From contig NZ_JAPIVO010000004.1 in the NCBI RefSeq assembly GCF_026239655.1, positions 558,001 through 622,000 of the forward strand: a stretch of DNA of 64,000 nucleotides, read 5' to 3'. Source of the stretch: Pedobacter sp. MR2016-24. GTDB taxonomy: Bacteria; Bacteroidota; Bacteroidia; Sphingobacteriales; Sphingobacteriaceae. Positions 54,596 to 63,492 of the stretch are shown here, in pieces. The notes under the pieces are model-generated. The model made no database searches. It saw only the letters and a list, made by a program, of their open reading frames with translations, and was not told the origin of the DNA. The position numbers were made by a program, and so were the translations under genes. The stretch's first letter is position 1. The number at the start of each line of letters is the position of its first letter.

Positions 54596-56683
54596 ATGAA
54601 CTTGAAAAAACTTTTACTGCTGGCTTTAATGGCAACAGTAATGCTGCAGGCACAGGCCCAACTGAAACTGAACACCAAACTTTTCAAAGCAAATGGCGAG
54701 GCAAGTATCGCCGTGCAGAACCAGCTGGTAGAGATTACATGGCCTGCAGGCGGAGCGCAGTTTGGAAAGGTACAGTTTGATCTGTCGTCCTCGACTCCTC
54801 TTTTTAAACGGATTTCACTGGGTACAAAAGCTAAGCCGATTATTGCTTCGGAAGAACTTGATCCATTGTTCTTACTTAGTATAGGGAAACGCGATTTACT
54901 GTCGCAGAACGGATGGAACATATTTTTCGATAAAGTGCCATTAAAACCTTTTAAAACGTATCCGATTGTTCTTACTAAAAATGCCATTGCCATAGAAACT
55001 GTGGGTAGTCGTACAGTCGTAAGGATTGGTAAGCTCACAGCCGACAGTTTCACAGGCGTCTTGGAAATCACCTTTTACAATGGAAGTCCGCTATTTAATA
55101 TTGCAGCTGTAATGTCAACCAAAGCTGATGCGACAGCTATTGTATATGATGCAGGACTGGTCTCTAAAACGCAAAAATGGAATAAACTTTCCTGGATCAA
55201 TGCAGCTGAGCAATTGGATTCCGCCACAGTAAATTATAATGCTGCTGCCAGTAACCTGGCCGTAAAATACCGTAGCATTGCGGTGCAGGGCAATGGCGGA
55301 AGCCTCGCAGTCTTTCCTGCTCCGCATCAGTATTTTTATCCGCTGGATGAAGCCTTTAACCTCAAATTTATCTGGCATGGAAAGCAGTACCGGAATAAGG
55401 TTGATGGTTATGGGATCGGTATCCGTCAGGAACTGGAAGGCGACCATCGCTATGTGCCCTGGTTTAATGCACCACCGGACAGTAAACAACGGCTGAACTT
55501 TTTCTGCCTGGTCACTAATACAAATAATGCTGATGCCTTAAATGCTGTTAAGAAATTTACCAATGCAGACCGCTATGTGTCTATTCCTGGGTTCAAGACC
55601 ATGTCCAGCCACTTTCATAATGAGTTTATCATGAATGTAGTATTGGCGGGGAAACCTGTTCCGGAAAAACCGGAGTTTGTAGACGTGTTTAAAAGAATGG
55701 GTGTAGACATCGTCCATCTTGGTGAATTTCATTATACTGCCCACCCTAAAGGGCCGGATTCACTCCGCTTGAAAGAGTTAAAGACGCTGTTTGAACAATG
55801 CCAGCGCTTGTCTGACTCCAGCTTCCTGTTGCTGCCGGGTGAAGAACCCAATGAGTTCTTTGGTGGCCATTGGATGAATATTTTCCCAAAGCCTGTATAT
55901 TGGGTGATGTCACGTAATAGCGAACAGCCCTTTGTTGAAAATAGACCCGGACTTGGGAAGGTATATCATATTGGCGACAAAAACGATATGCTGAAGCTGC
56001 TGGAGGAAGAGCAGGGACTGGCCTGGACGGCACATGCCCGTACCAAAGGTTCGGTGAATGCCCCGGATATTTATGCGCATGAAGACTTCTTCAAATCAGA
56101 CCGCTTTATGGGGGCCGCCTGGAAAGCGATGCCGGCCGACCTTTCACAACCCCGCCTCGGGAACAGAGTGCTGGACTTACTGGACGATATGAACAACTGG
56201 GGAGAAAAGAAGACCGTGATTGCAGAAGCCGACTTGTTTTCGATTACACGGGAGAACGAGATGTACGCGCACATGAACGTGAATTATATGATGCTTGACC
56301 GACTACCTGATTTTACTGAGGGATGGAGACCTGTGGTAGAGGGCATGCAGCAGGGTAAATTCTTCAGTACCACCGGAGAAGTATTGATGCATGAATTAAA
56401 GGTAAATGGGAAATTGTCAGGGGAAACACTACAACTCAAGAGCGGAGGTACAACTAACGTGAGCTTAAAACTCAGCTGGACTTTTCCTCTGAATTTCGTG
56501 GAAATCATATCGGGCGACGGCAAAAAGGTTTACCGTGAAAAAATAGACCTTAGGAATACAAAGGCCTATGGCACGCAGGAATTCAAGTTCCATCCTAATT
56601 TGAAAGGCAGAAAATGGATGCGTGTAGAAGTATGGGATTGCGCAGTGAACGGTGCTTTCAGCCAGACTTTTTATCTGAGATAA
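54596..56683 (+). CDS. Exported PHP-domain-like phosphoesterase
   Basis: The 695-residue protein has a signal peptide (MNLKKLLLLALMATVMLQAQ). A beta-rich N-terminal domain (about 25-320) precedes a PHP-like metal-dependent domain. Candidate metal-binding motifs are in the expected order: MSSHFHNEF, HLGEFHYTAHPKGP, LLLPGEEPNEF, LAWTAHARTKG and VIAEADLFS. PHP proteins are phosphoesterases with a three-metal site; the secreted, long form here is of unknown substrate. The first motif is HFH rather than a perfect match to some relatives but keeps both histidines. A C-terminal beta domain (about 600-695) resembles a carbohydrate-binding sandwich. Monocistronic. Confidence 0.75.
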   Translation: MNLKKLLLLALMATVMLQAQAQLKLNTKLFKANGEASIAVQNQLVEITWPAGGAQFGKVQFDLSSSTPLFKRISLGTKAKPIIASEELDPLFLLSIGKRDLLSQNGWNIFFDKVPLKPFKTYPIVLTKNAIAIETVGSRTVVRIGKLTADSFTGVLEITFYNGSPLFNIAAVMSTKADATAIVYDAGLVSKTQKWNKLSWINAAEQLDSATVNYNAAASNLAVKYRSIAVQGNGGSLAVFPAPHQYFYPLDEAFNLKFIWHGKQYRNKVDGYGIGIRQELEGDHRYVPWFNAPPDSKQRLNFFCLVTNTNNADALNAVKKFTNADRYVSIPGFKTMSSHFHNEFIMNVVLAGKPVPEKPEFVDVFKRMGVDIVHLGEFHYTAHPKGPDSLRLKELKTLFEQCQRLSDSSFLLLPGEEPNEFFGGHWMNIFPKPVYWVMSRNSEQPFVENRPGLGKVYHIGDKNDMLKLLEEEQGLAWTAHARTKGSVNAPDIYAHEDFFKSDRFMGAAWKAMPADLSQPRLGNRVLDLLDDMNNWGEKKTVIAEADLFSITRENEMYAHMNVNYMMLDRLPDFTEGWRPVVEGMQQGKFFSTTGEVLMHELKVNGKLSGETLQLKSGGTTNVSLKLSWTFPLNFVEIISGDGKKVYREKIDLRNTKAYGTQEFKFHPNLKGRKWMRVEVWDCAVNGAFSQTFYLR

Positions 56684-56718
56684 ACTCGCTGGTTTTTTAG
56701 GTGGGGAGCTTCATTTTG

Positions 56719-56747
56719 GTTACAACCTCATCCGATTCAGTTACAAC
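56719..56747 (+). promoter_or_regulatory. 21-bp-phased direct repeat upstream of the SDR gene
   Basis: GTTACAAC at 56719-56726 recurs at 56740-56747, exactly two helical turns apart, on the same face of the DNA. AraC-family activators typically bind such direct repeats. A near-consensus minus-7 element (CACCTTTG, 56766-56773) without a good minus-33 lies just downstream, as expected for an activated promoter. Confidence 0.5.
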
Positions 56748-56796
56748 AGGAAATCCAGGCAGCTGCACCTTTGTAAGGTAAATAACAACCGAAATT

Positions 56797-57624
56797 ATGA
56801 AAACTATTTTTATCACCGGTGCATCAGCCGGATTAGGCAAATCAACTGCTAAATTATTTCAGTCTAAAGGATGGAAAGTAATTGCTACCATGCGCAGACC
56901 TGAAGAGGAGAAGGAATTAAGCCAGATGGAAAATATAACCTTGCTGCCGCTGGATATCACGAATGCTGAACAAATCAAAGAAACTGTACAGCAGGCCATT
57001 AGTTTGAGCGACATTGATCTGGTTTTTAATAATGCAGGCTATGGACTGATTGGTCCTGTAGAGTCCAACACCAAAGAGCAGATCAGGGCACAATTTGAAA
57101 CCAACTTTTTTGGAACAGTTTGGGTTATTCAGGAATTTATACCTTACTTTAAAAATAAGCGCAGTGGCTTGTTTATCAATACCACCTCACTGTGCGGATT
57201 AACATCCAACCCGCAATCTGCTATTTACAACGCCTCAAAATGGGCATTACAGGGATTAGCGGAGAGTATGTCATATGACCTTGCGCAATTTGGTATAGGT
57301 ATTAAAAATGTAGCTCCGGGTGGGATAAAAACGGAATTTACCAAAGCTATGCAAGTAACAGAAGATAAAGACTACGCAGACACGATGGCGAAAATGATGG
57401 AGGGGTTTCAGGATGGCACATTAATGGAATTTACCGAACCGGACGTGATTGCAGAGGTAGTGTACCTCGCCGCAACGGATGAAAAAGATCAGTTAACTTA
57501 TCCCGCAGGAAACGATGCGGTGCGGATCTATGGCAAAAGACTTGCACAGGGGCCTGAAGCATTCCGTAAGGATTTAACAGCCTACCTGAACCTGAAAAGT
57601 CCATATCAATCGGTTACAGTTTAA
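56797..57624 (+). CDS. Short-chain dehydrogenase/reductase (SDR)
   Basis: The 275-residue cytoplasmic oxidoreductase is a classical SDR. Seen: nucleotide-binding TGASAGLGKSTAKLFQSKG at residues 7-25, NNAGYG in the fourth strand, and the catalytic Ser131, Tyr144 and Lys148 (YNASK). The Arg-rich start of the second strand (MRRPEEEKE) favours NADPH. The physiological substrate is unknown. It forms a pair with the AraC-type regulator 56 bases downstream, an arrangement common in Bacteroidetes and often linked to stress or carbonyl reduction, although a terminator separates the two. Confidence 0.93.
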   Translation: MKTIFITGASAGLGKSTAKLFQSKGWKVIATMRRPEEEKELSQMENITLLPLDITNAEQIKETVQQAISLSDIDLVFNNAGYGLIGPVESNTKEQIRAQFETNFFGTVWVIQEFIPYFKNKRSGLFINTTSLCGLTSNPQSAIYNASKWALQGLAESMSYDLAQFGIGIKNVAPGGIKTEFTKAMQVTEDKDYADTMAKMMEGFQDGTLMEFTEPDVIAEVVYLAATDEKDQLTYPAGNDAVRIYGKRLAQGPEAFRKDLTAYLNLKSPYQSVTV

Positions 57625-57633
57625 AACGACGAT

Positions 57634-57669
57634 AGGGGATGGGTAATACATTTTATTCATCCCTTTTTT
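57634..57669 (+). terminator. Rho-independent terminator after the SDR gene
   Basis: GGGATG (57636-57641) pairs with CATCCC (57658-57663), followed by six T residues. The stem is short, so readthrough into the AraC gene is possible. Confidence 0.7.
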
Positions 57670-57680
57670 AACTCATTCAA

Positions 57681-58598
57681 ATGAAAATAGCACCAAAACA
57701 ACCGTTGTTTTTCAATTCGATCTCAGCACTACATCAGGCGCTGGGATTACCGAAACCGCTGCATCCACTGATCAGTTTGGTGGATTATAGTGATGTTAAA
57801 GCTGATACGGCGGATTTGCAGAAGGGAATGGTATTTAATTTTTATAAAATTTCGTATAAAAAGGATTTTACCGGAAAAATTAAGTACGGGCAAAGTCATT
57901 ATGATTTCGATGAAGGTGGCTTATCATTTTTTTCGCCCAACCAGGTGATTAGCGCATTGGAAAACGAAGCAGACTATGGAGGTTATACTTTACTGATACA
58001 TCCGGATTTTATTTTGGGTCATCCCCTGGGGCAACATATCAGGAATTATGGCTTTTTTGAGTATGGTGTGACAGAAGCTTTGTACCTCTCAGATAAGGAA
58101 AAGAAGGTGATCATCGGAATCTTTGAAAACATAGGAGCTGAACTTGAATCGGCTATTGATCAGATTAGCCAGGATGTTCTTGTCTCACAGGTCGAACTGC
58201 TCCTGAATTACAGCAAGCGTTTTTACACCAGACAGTTTATCACACGTAAAACGAGTATTAACGATCTGCTGGTTCGTTTTGAAGCCACGCTCTCCGAATA
58301 CTTTGATAGTGATCAGCCATCTTTAACTGGTTTACCAACGGTTGTCCAGTTGGCAAGCCCGTTAAATGTATCTCCTCATTATCTAAGTGATATGCTGAGG
58401 ACCGTTACCGGCCAAAATACGCAGCAGCATATTCACGAAAAGCTGATTGAAAAGGCTAAGGAATTATTGACAGTCACTAGCTTAACGGTTAGCGAGATTG
58501 CCTACAAATTAGGTTTTGAACATCCGCAATCCTTTAACCGGATGTTTAAGAAAAAAACCAAGCTATCACCGCTTGATTTTCGGCAGTCATTTAATTAG
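57681..58598 (+). CDS. AraC-family transcriptional regulator
   Basis: The 305-residue protein has an N-terminal sensing part of about 195 residues, of the beta-barrel/cupin type (VFNFYKISYKKDFTGKIKYG, FDEGGLSFFSPNQVI), and a C-terminal double helix-turn-helix. The latter reads LPTVVQLASPLNVSPHYLSD, then LTVSEIAYKLGFEHPQSFNR, with FKKKTKLSPLDFR closing it as usual. It probably regulates the SDR gene just upstream through the direct repeat at 56719-56747 (inference). The effector molecule is unknown. Confidence 0.92.
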   Translation: MKIAPKQPLFFNSISALHQALGLPKPLHPLISLVDYSDVKADTADLQKGMVFNFYKISYKKDFTGKIKYGQSHYDFDEGGLSFFSPNQVISALENEADYGGYTLLIHPDFILGHPLGQHIRNYGFFEYGVTEALYLSDKEKKVIIGIFENIGAELESAIDQISQDVLVSQVELLLNYSKRFYTRQFITRKTSINDLLVRFEATLSEYFDSDQPSLTGLPTVVQLASPLNVSPHYLSDMLRTVTGQNTQQHIHEKLIEKAKELLTVTSLTVSEIAYKLGFEHPQSFNRMFKKKTKLSPLDFRQSFN

Positions 58599-58715
58599 GA
58601 TTTATCGGCCGATCAAAATACTGGCGAAGTTCGAAATATGGATGAGACATATAATAGAGGAAAGGAATATTGAAAAACTGATTGACGAATTAAAAAAGTG
58701 AGTTTATTGGTTTAA

Positions 58716-58844
58716 GATGGAAATCAGGGCCATTTGCAAGTAGAATTTACAGATAATTTTCCTGAAGGTAAAGTTGGTGGAATGTTTGATCTTACATTCA
58801 AAGATGGAAAAATTGAATTTGTGTTAGCAGATTTAATCTCGTAA
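58716..58844 (+). pseudogene. Remnant of a small protein gene
   Basis: A 42-codon fragment without a start codon reads VEFTDNFPEGKVGGMFDLTF and ends KIEFVLADLIS before TAA. The preceding out-of-frame stretch (58640-58701) reads RHIIEERNIEKLIDELKK. The two pieces look like one small beta-strand-ending domain, of the nuclear-transport-factor-2 or beta-clip kind, broken by frameshift. Family uncertain. Confidence 0.4.
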
Positions 58845-59115
58845 ACAATGAATGACCACTTCTGGCATCGCGAGAAATAACTAAGCGTATTGTCTTTGAA
58901 ATGTTTAAAATTACACGAAGTTAAAATATAGGTAGGGCTATAGTCCGCTTGGGGTCGCGTCTGGATCAGTACATGCTCTTAGCATCATCCATCCATGCTG
59001 AGTCCATGCTTTTCAACTAAGTAATACTTTGGAAGCAGTATTGACGCAACCTGATTTTATCATGAACGGATTAAGCGCCTACCCAAAGCACGCTATGAAG
59101 GAACTAGATATGCAA

Positions 59116-59153
59116 AAAGCATTAAACCTGTCGGACCTTAGGTTCAATGCTTT
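59116..59153. terminator. Imperfect hairpin in decayed region
   Basis: AAAGCATTAAACCT (59116-59129) pairs with AGGTTCAATGCTTT (59140-59153) with one internal mismatch, flanked by A-runs. It can act as a terminator on either strand, most likely a relic of a lost gene. Confidence 0.5.
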
Positions 59154-59336
59154 AAAAATAAGTTTGTTAGCTTAGACTGATCCGGGGCTTAATTTATCGG
59201 GTGACAAAAACTTCTCTTAAATCTTCTTTAACGAAAGTAATGAATAACTAAAGCATAGCTGTTAAACAATATATATGTATACAGGGCTGATAGCAGGCAA
59301 GAGATAAGATTTCCTATTTTTCCCATGATTTAAGGC

Positions 59337-60143
59337 TTATTTGATATGGGAGGCATTAATGATCACTTCTGCTACTTCTGCCGGTTTGGAAAGCATCACA
59401 ACGTGGCTGCCGGGGATATGATAAGTGGTCGCACTTATCTTCTTTGCCATTTCGGCTTCGAGTTGTGGCGATATGATAAGATCATTATCAGCTACGATAT
59501 AGGAACTGGGTTTGTTTTTCCAAGCCGCATGGCTAATGTTGGCTGTTAACGTACTTACATGGAAACGACCCTGGACGGCGGCTAAGTTTTTGGCTTCCTG
59601 CAAAGGCAAGTCCTGCGCAAAATATTTGATGATCGTTTCTTCCTTCAGACGAATGTATCCGTCGGTTATTAACGGATCGGAAAATCCAGGTACGTTTGGT
59701 ATCCTTTCCGCATATGCTTCTCTGCTGAGACTATCAATGCTTTGGCCCTCGCCAGGCGCATAGGCTGCAACATACACCAGCGCCTTAACTTTTTCATTGT
59801 TACCGGCCTCTGTAATGACTGCGCCGCCCCAGGAATGACCTACCAGCACAACTTTTCCCTTAACTTCTGAGATGGCACGTTCTACTGCTGCGACATCATC
59901 TGTTAAAGAACTGAGCGGATTTTGAACAGCAATCGCCTGATAACCCTTTTTTTGAAGAATCTGTATCACTTTATTCCAGGACGAGCCATCTGCAAAAGCA
60001 CCGTGAACCAGAATAATTGTCGCTTTTTCCTCCTGATCAAGTATTGGTTTTTTCTGGGCTATTCCCGAAAAGGAAGCGTGTATCAGCAGGATCACAAGTG
60101 CTGATACGGTCATAGTGATGAATTCTGAATTTCTTGTTTTCAT
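59337..60143 (-). CDS. Exported alpha/beta hydrolase
   Basis: The 268-residue protein has an uncleaved or late-cleaved leader (ITMTVSALVILLIHASFSGI, residues 9-28). The alpha/beta hydrolase core has an oxyanion HGAFADGSSW strand near 47-56, the nucleophile Ser104 in GHSWGG, and a catalytic-type histidine in HIPGSHVVML near the C-terminus. It resembles the esterase/salicylate-esterase-like group found widely in soil bacteria; the substrate cannot be told from sequence. Monocistronic, transcribed away from the lipoprotein hydrolase on the other strand. Confidence 0.9.
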   Translation of the reverse strand: MKTRNSEFITMTVSALVILLIHASFSGIAQKKPILDQEEKATIILVHGAFADGSSWNKVIQILQKKGYQAIAVQNPLSSLTDDVAAVERAISEVKGKVVLVGHSWGGAVITEAGNNEKVKALVYVAAYAPGEGQSIDSLSREAYAERIPNVPGFSDPLITDGYIRLKEETIIKYFAQDLPLQEAKNLAAVQGRFHVSTLTANISHAAWKNKPSSYIVADNDLIISPQLEAEMAKKISATTYHIPGSHVVMLSKPAEVAEVIINASHIK

Positions 60144-60521
60144 GATTTTCGATTTTAATTTCAGACATAATAATTTTTAATCCGGGTTAGTGAGTCAGTT
60201 GCTCAACTCGGTATCCCCTAAAAGACCACATGGTTGACGAAGTCGCTTAGCAACAGAAGGATTAGCATTATGTTGACGAAAGTATCTGATTTTTATGACT
60301 ATACAGCTCATTTTGCCATCACCATGATAATAACTGTTATTAGATGAATAATCTTTTCAAGGTGTTGTTTTTCAGTTATTTGTGCTTTGTTTCTTCAGTG
60401 TTGTGAACAGGGATTTGCAAAACGGACTGCATCATTGTTTATGACTGTTAACACGTGCATTTATGCCTTAAGCAAAAAGGAAACAGACTGTTGCTTACTC
60501 TTATTTTTTAACATTTATCTT
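60144..60521. other. 378-base divergent promoter region
   Basis: No gene seen. GTTGACGAA occurs twice (60233-60241 and 60272-60280, 39 bases apart) and could be a regulator site shared by the two flanking hydrolase genes. An in-frame extension of the downstream gene to 60387 is cysteine-rich and unlike coding sequence, so I treat it as leader. Confidence 0.4.
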
Positions 60522-61535
60522 ATGAAAAAAGAATTTATATTGATTGCGGTAACAGCCTTATTTGCTTGTAATGAGCCCCAACCGGTTGCGCCAGCTCTGA
60601 GTAGTGTAGTTGCTGACAGTATCAAAACAGGTGGTAATAGACTCATCACCGTTGATGGCAAATACAAGGTGTGGACTAAAAAGGTTGGAGATGGAAAAAT
60701 TAAAGTCCTGCTATTACATGGAGGGCCGGGTTTTTCACACGATTATATGGAGTGCTTCGATGATTTTTTACCGAAGGAAGGCATCGAGATTTATTACTAC
60801 GACCAGTTGGGTTGCGGTAATTCTGACATACCGGCCGATACGTCTTTATGGAACACCCCCCGGTATGTCGAAGAAGTAGAGCAGGTACGAAAAGGTCTGG
60901 GGCTGGATGGTTTCTATATCGTAGGGCATTCCTGGGGAAGTATGTTAGCTTTGGAATACCTGGATAAATACCAATCCCACGTAAAAGGTGTTGTACTTTC
61001 AAATATGACTGCGGGTATTGGCGACTATATTACTTACACAGCTGGCCTTAAAACCAAGTTGTTTAGTACCCGTGACCGGGAGTTGTATGATTCCCTGGAT
61101 CGGCGTAAAGCTTATGCAACACCGCAATACACGGAACTTTTGATGGATAAACTTTATACCAAAGTGATTTGTCGCATGCCTCTTGACAAGTGGCCGGAGC
61201 CATTGATGCGCGCATTTAAAAAAGCTAATCAAACAATTTATGTGCAAATGCAGGGTGTAGACGAATTTCATGTCACCGGTAACTTTAAAAACTGGGATTT
61301 TTGGTCCAGACTGCCCAATATTAAAATTCCTGCATTGGTATTGGGTGGGCTCCATGATGAAATGAATCCGGCGAGTATGAGAAAAGAGGGAAAATTACTG
61401 CCAAATAGCCGGACCTACCTATGCCCTGATGGGAGCCATATGTCTATGTATGATGACCAGCAACGCTACTTTAATAGCCTGACGACATTTTTGAAAGAAG
61501 TAAATCAGGGCACATTTAAGGCTGATCCCAAATAA
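60522..61535 (+). CDS. Proline-iminopeptidase-like lipoprotein (alpha/beta hydrolase)
   Basis: A 337-residue protein started at ATG 60522, where a lipoprotein leader (MKKEFILIAVTALFAC, lipid Cys16) begins; the longer frame from 60387 would bury it. The S33 peptidase pattern is clear: LLLHGGPGFSHDYM (oxyanion GGPG), YYDQLGCGNSD, and the nucleophile Ser138 in GHSWGSMLALEYL, with GSHMSMYDDQ as the histidine region. The family removes N-terminal proline from peptides or hydrolyses related amides. An envelope-anchored form suggests scavenging of periplasmic peptides (inference). Confidence 0.9.
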   Translation: MKKEFILIAVTALFACNEPQPVAPALSSVVADSIKTGGNRLITVDGKYKVWTKKVGDGKIKVLLLHGGPGFSHDYMECFDDFLPKEGIEIYYYDQLGCGNSDIPADTSLWNTPRYVEEVEQVRKGLGLDGFYIVGHSWGSMLALEYLDKYQSHVKGVVLSNMTAGIGDYITYTAGLKTKLFSTRDRELYDSLDRRKAYATPQYTELLMDKLYTKVICRMPLDKWPEPLMRAFKKANQTIYVQMQGVDEFHVTGNFKNWDFWSRLPNIKIPALVLGGLHDEMNPASMRKEGKLLPNSRTYLCPDGSHMSMYDDQQRYFNSLTTFLKEVNQGTFKADPK

Positions 61536-61645
61536 AAGAGCAGAGCGTATATCGCTATCGCGGGTTCCAAATTACATGAATGTGCTAATATCATTTATCA
61601 GTTATATAATATACAGCTATATCTATTCCAGTCGAAATTTGATTC

Positions 61646-62812
61646 ATGCAACCTGAACATAAAAAACAATTTTTTCCAGACTCTGGTATAATTCCTGGTA
61701 TAGCGTGTATGCTGCTAATGTTCCAGGCCTATCTTGTCGCTCCCTTACTTCCAACGCTGGCGAAAGATTTCGATTCTTCTTTGGTAAACCTTGCTATACC
61801 TGCATTTGCAATCCCTTTTGCCATTGCTGCGGCAGGAATGGTTTTTTTTAAGCCTGCAGTAGATCTCCGGAAATGCTTTTTAATATCTCTGGTGCTACTG
61901 TGTGTAGGTACCTATTTGCTCAGTATAACTACGTCCGCAAGTACGTTTTTGCTGGTTAGGGTTCTGAAGGGTTTTGGTACAGGTTTCATGCTGCCCTCGG
62001 CTTTACTATTGGCTGTAGAGCCTTATGGGAAAAAGCGATCGCTTGAGCATATGGTTTTGATCATTTTTGCGTTGGCGACTGGTATGACTTTCGGACCGAG
62101 CTTAGGGGGCTGGTTAAATGGTGTAATTGGCTGGCGATGCCTTTATCAGTGTATCACGATACTAGTGGCATTACTTTTTCTACTTTATTTTCTGAGGGAG
62201 AGAAAACAGGATAATGGAATAACTCCTTTCGTGAGGAAAGTGGCAGGAAGGATAGGATCTGACTGGAAAAGCAGATATATCTACGGCTTTGTATATTTAA
62301 CAGGTGTGTTTCATTCAGGTGTATTTGTCTGGATCAGTTACTATTTTACGACACAATACGGCCTGGATGAATTTCATATTGCTACTGATTTATTCATTTT
62401 CGGCCTGCCTGGTTTTGTTGTTACCATTTTGATGTACCGTTATCAACTTGATAAAAAAGTCATTACCATACTTTACTTTGCACTTGGACTCACCATTGCC
62501 GGTCTGGCGGTATTGATGGGGAATTTGCCATTATGGCTGGCGGAATGCTTGTTGAGCATTATATCCGTAGGATTTGGGTGTAGTCAGCCACTTTTTATAG
62601 GAATACTTAAACTGCCAGCCCGGGGTGTGTCAGCTTTAAGGCTTGTCGCTAAAGGTTCTGGGATTCTATTTGCAGGCTATGGCACAGGGCCTTTAATAAT
62701 GAGCGCTTTACTTAACGTTAATTTGGGGGGCGCTATGGTTTTATTGATATTATTAGTGTTAGCACTGGCTTACATTTCCCCACGCGTGTGGGTTGCTTCC
62801 CGGCTGCTATAG
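61646..62812 (+). CDS. MFS transporter
   Basis: The 388-residue membrane protein has 12 predicted helices. It carries the Major Facilitator pattern: VAPLLPTLAKDFDSS at the first loop, a partial motif-A region (FFKPAVDLRKCFLIS) between helices 2 and 3, and MTFGPSLGGWLNGVIGWRCL typical of drug:H+ antiporters (motif C region). An efflux or small-molecule export role is likely, with unknown substrate. It stands alone between the lipoprotein hydrolase and the broken DUF1348 gene. Confidence 0.9.
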   Translation: MQPEHKKQFFPDSGIIPGIACMLLMFQAYLVAPLLPTLAKDFDSSLVNLAIPAFAIPFAIAAAGMVFFKPAVDLRKCFLISLVLLCVGTYLLSITTSASTFLLVRVLKGFGTGFMLPSALLLAVEPYGKKRSLEHMVLIIFALATGMTFGPSLGGWLNGVIGWRCLYQCITILVALLFLLYFLRERKQDNGITPFVRKVAGRIGSDWKSRYIYGFVYLTGVFHSGVFVWISYYFTTQYGLDEFHIATDLFIFGLPGFVVTILMYRYQLDKKVITILYFALGLTIAGLAVLMGNLPLWLAECLLSIISVGFGCSQPLFIGILKLPARGVSALRLVAKGSGILFAGYGTGPLIMSALLNVNLGGAMVLLILLVLALAYISPRVWVASRLL

Positions 62813-63060
62813 TCTGTTACTTAATACCAGAGCACTTAAGCGTAAATACCTGAGCCGGTAAATTTTATTCTGGCGCTACTGTGAAGCAATTATCATTTTA
62901 ATTATAAAGCTTATGAATTTTCTAATCGCAGAAGTCTGATTATTTAATAATTCTCTGACTAAATTGCCTGCAAATAAAGGGTTGTTAATGCGGCTGTTCA
63001 TCACATCAATGGTATCAGCCCGTAAAAAGACAAGTTATTGCTAATAAAATGATTAATACT

Positions 63061-63471
63061 ATGGAACAAAGAGTACCACTACCGCCATTTACGCTGGAAA
63101 CGGCAATGGAAAAGGTTTAATTAGCAGAAGATGCCTGGAACAGCTGCGACCCTGAGCGGGTTTGCCTTGCTTATACGATCGATACAGAATGGCGTAACCG
63201 GTCAGAATTCATTAATGGTAGAGAGGAAGTAAAAGCCTTTTTAAACAACAAATGGCAAAAAGAGCTTAAATATAAGCTGAAAAAAGAACTATGGAGTTTC
63301 CTGGATAACAGGATAGCGGTAAGTTTTAAATATGAATGGCAAGATGTAGCCGGACAATGGTACAGAAGCTATGGTAATGAATTGTGGGAATTTGATGAAA
63401 ATGGTCTGATGCGAAAACGTTATGCCAGTATCAATGATCTCGCCATCCGAGAAAGTGACAAAGCATTATGA
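63061..63471 (+). pseudogene. DUF1348 (NTF2-like) gene with an in-frame stop
   Basis: From ATG 63061 the frame reads MEQRVPLPPFTLETAMEKV, then a TAA at codon 20 (63118-63120), and continues in the same frame as [40 protein letters not shown] and [20 protein letters not shown] to a TGA at 63469. This is the DUF1348 family almost intact; the stop replaces the basic residue usually found before LAEDGWN. The C-terminus is also shorter than in family members, which normally continue with a tryptophan/proline-rich tail. A natural nonsense mutation or a sequencing error would look the same. Confidence 0.8.
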
Positions 63472-63492
63472 TCTGATGAGGAGACGAGGATT

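Larger units (their letters stand above)
58599..59336. other. Gene-poor 740-base stretch with decayed coding fragments
   Basis: No intact gene. Open fragments include one at 58716-58844 (see separate entry) and one near 59032-59175 that reads PDFIMNGLSAYPKHAMKELD before a stop but has no recognisable start. A hairpin lies at 59116-59153. The region reads as leftover DNA from one or more lost genes. Confidence 0.5.
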
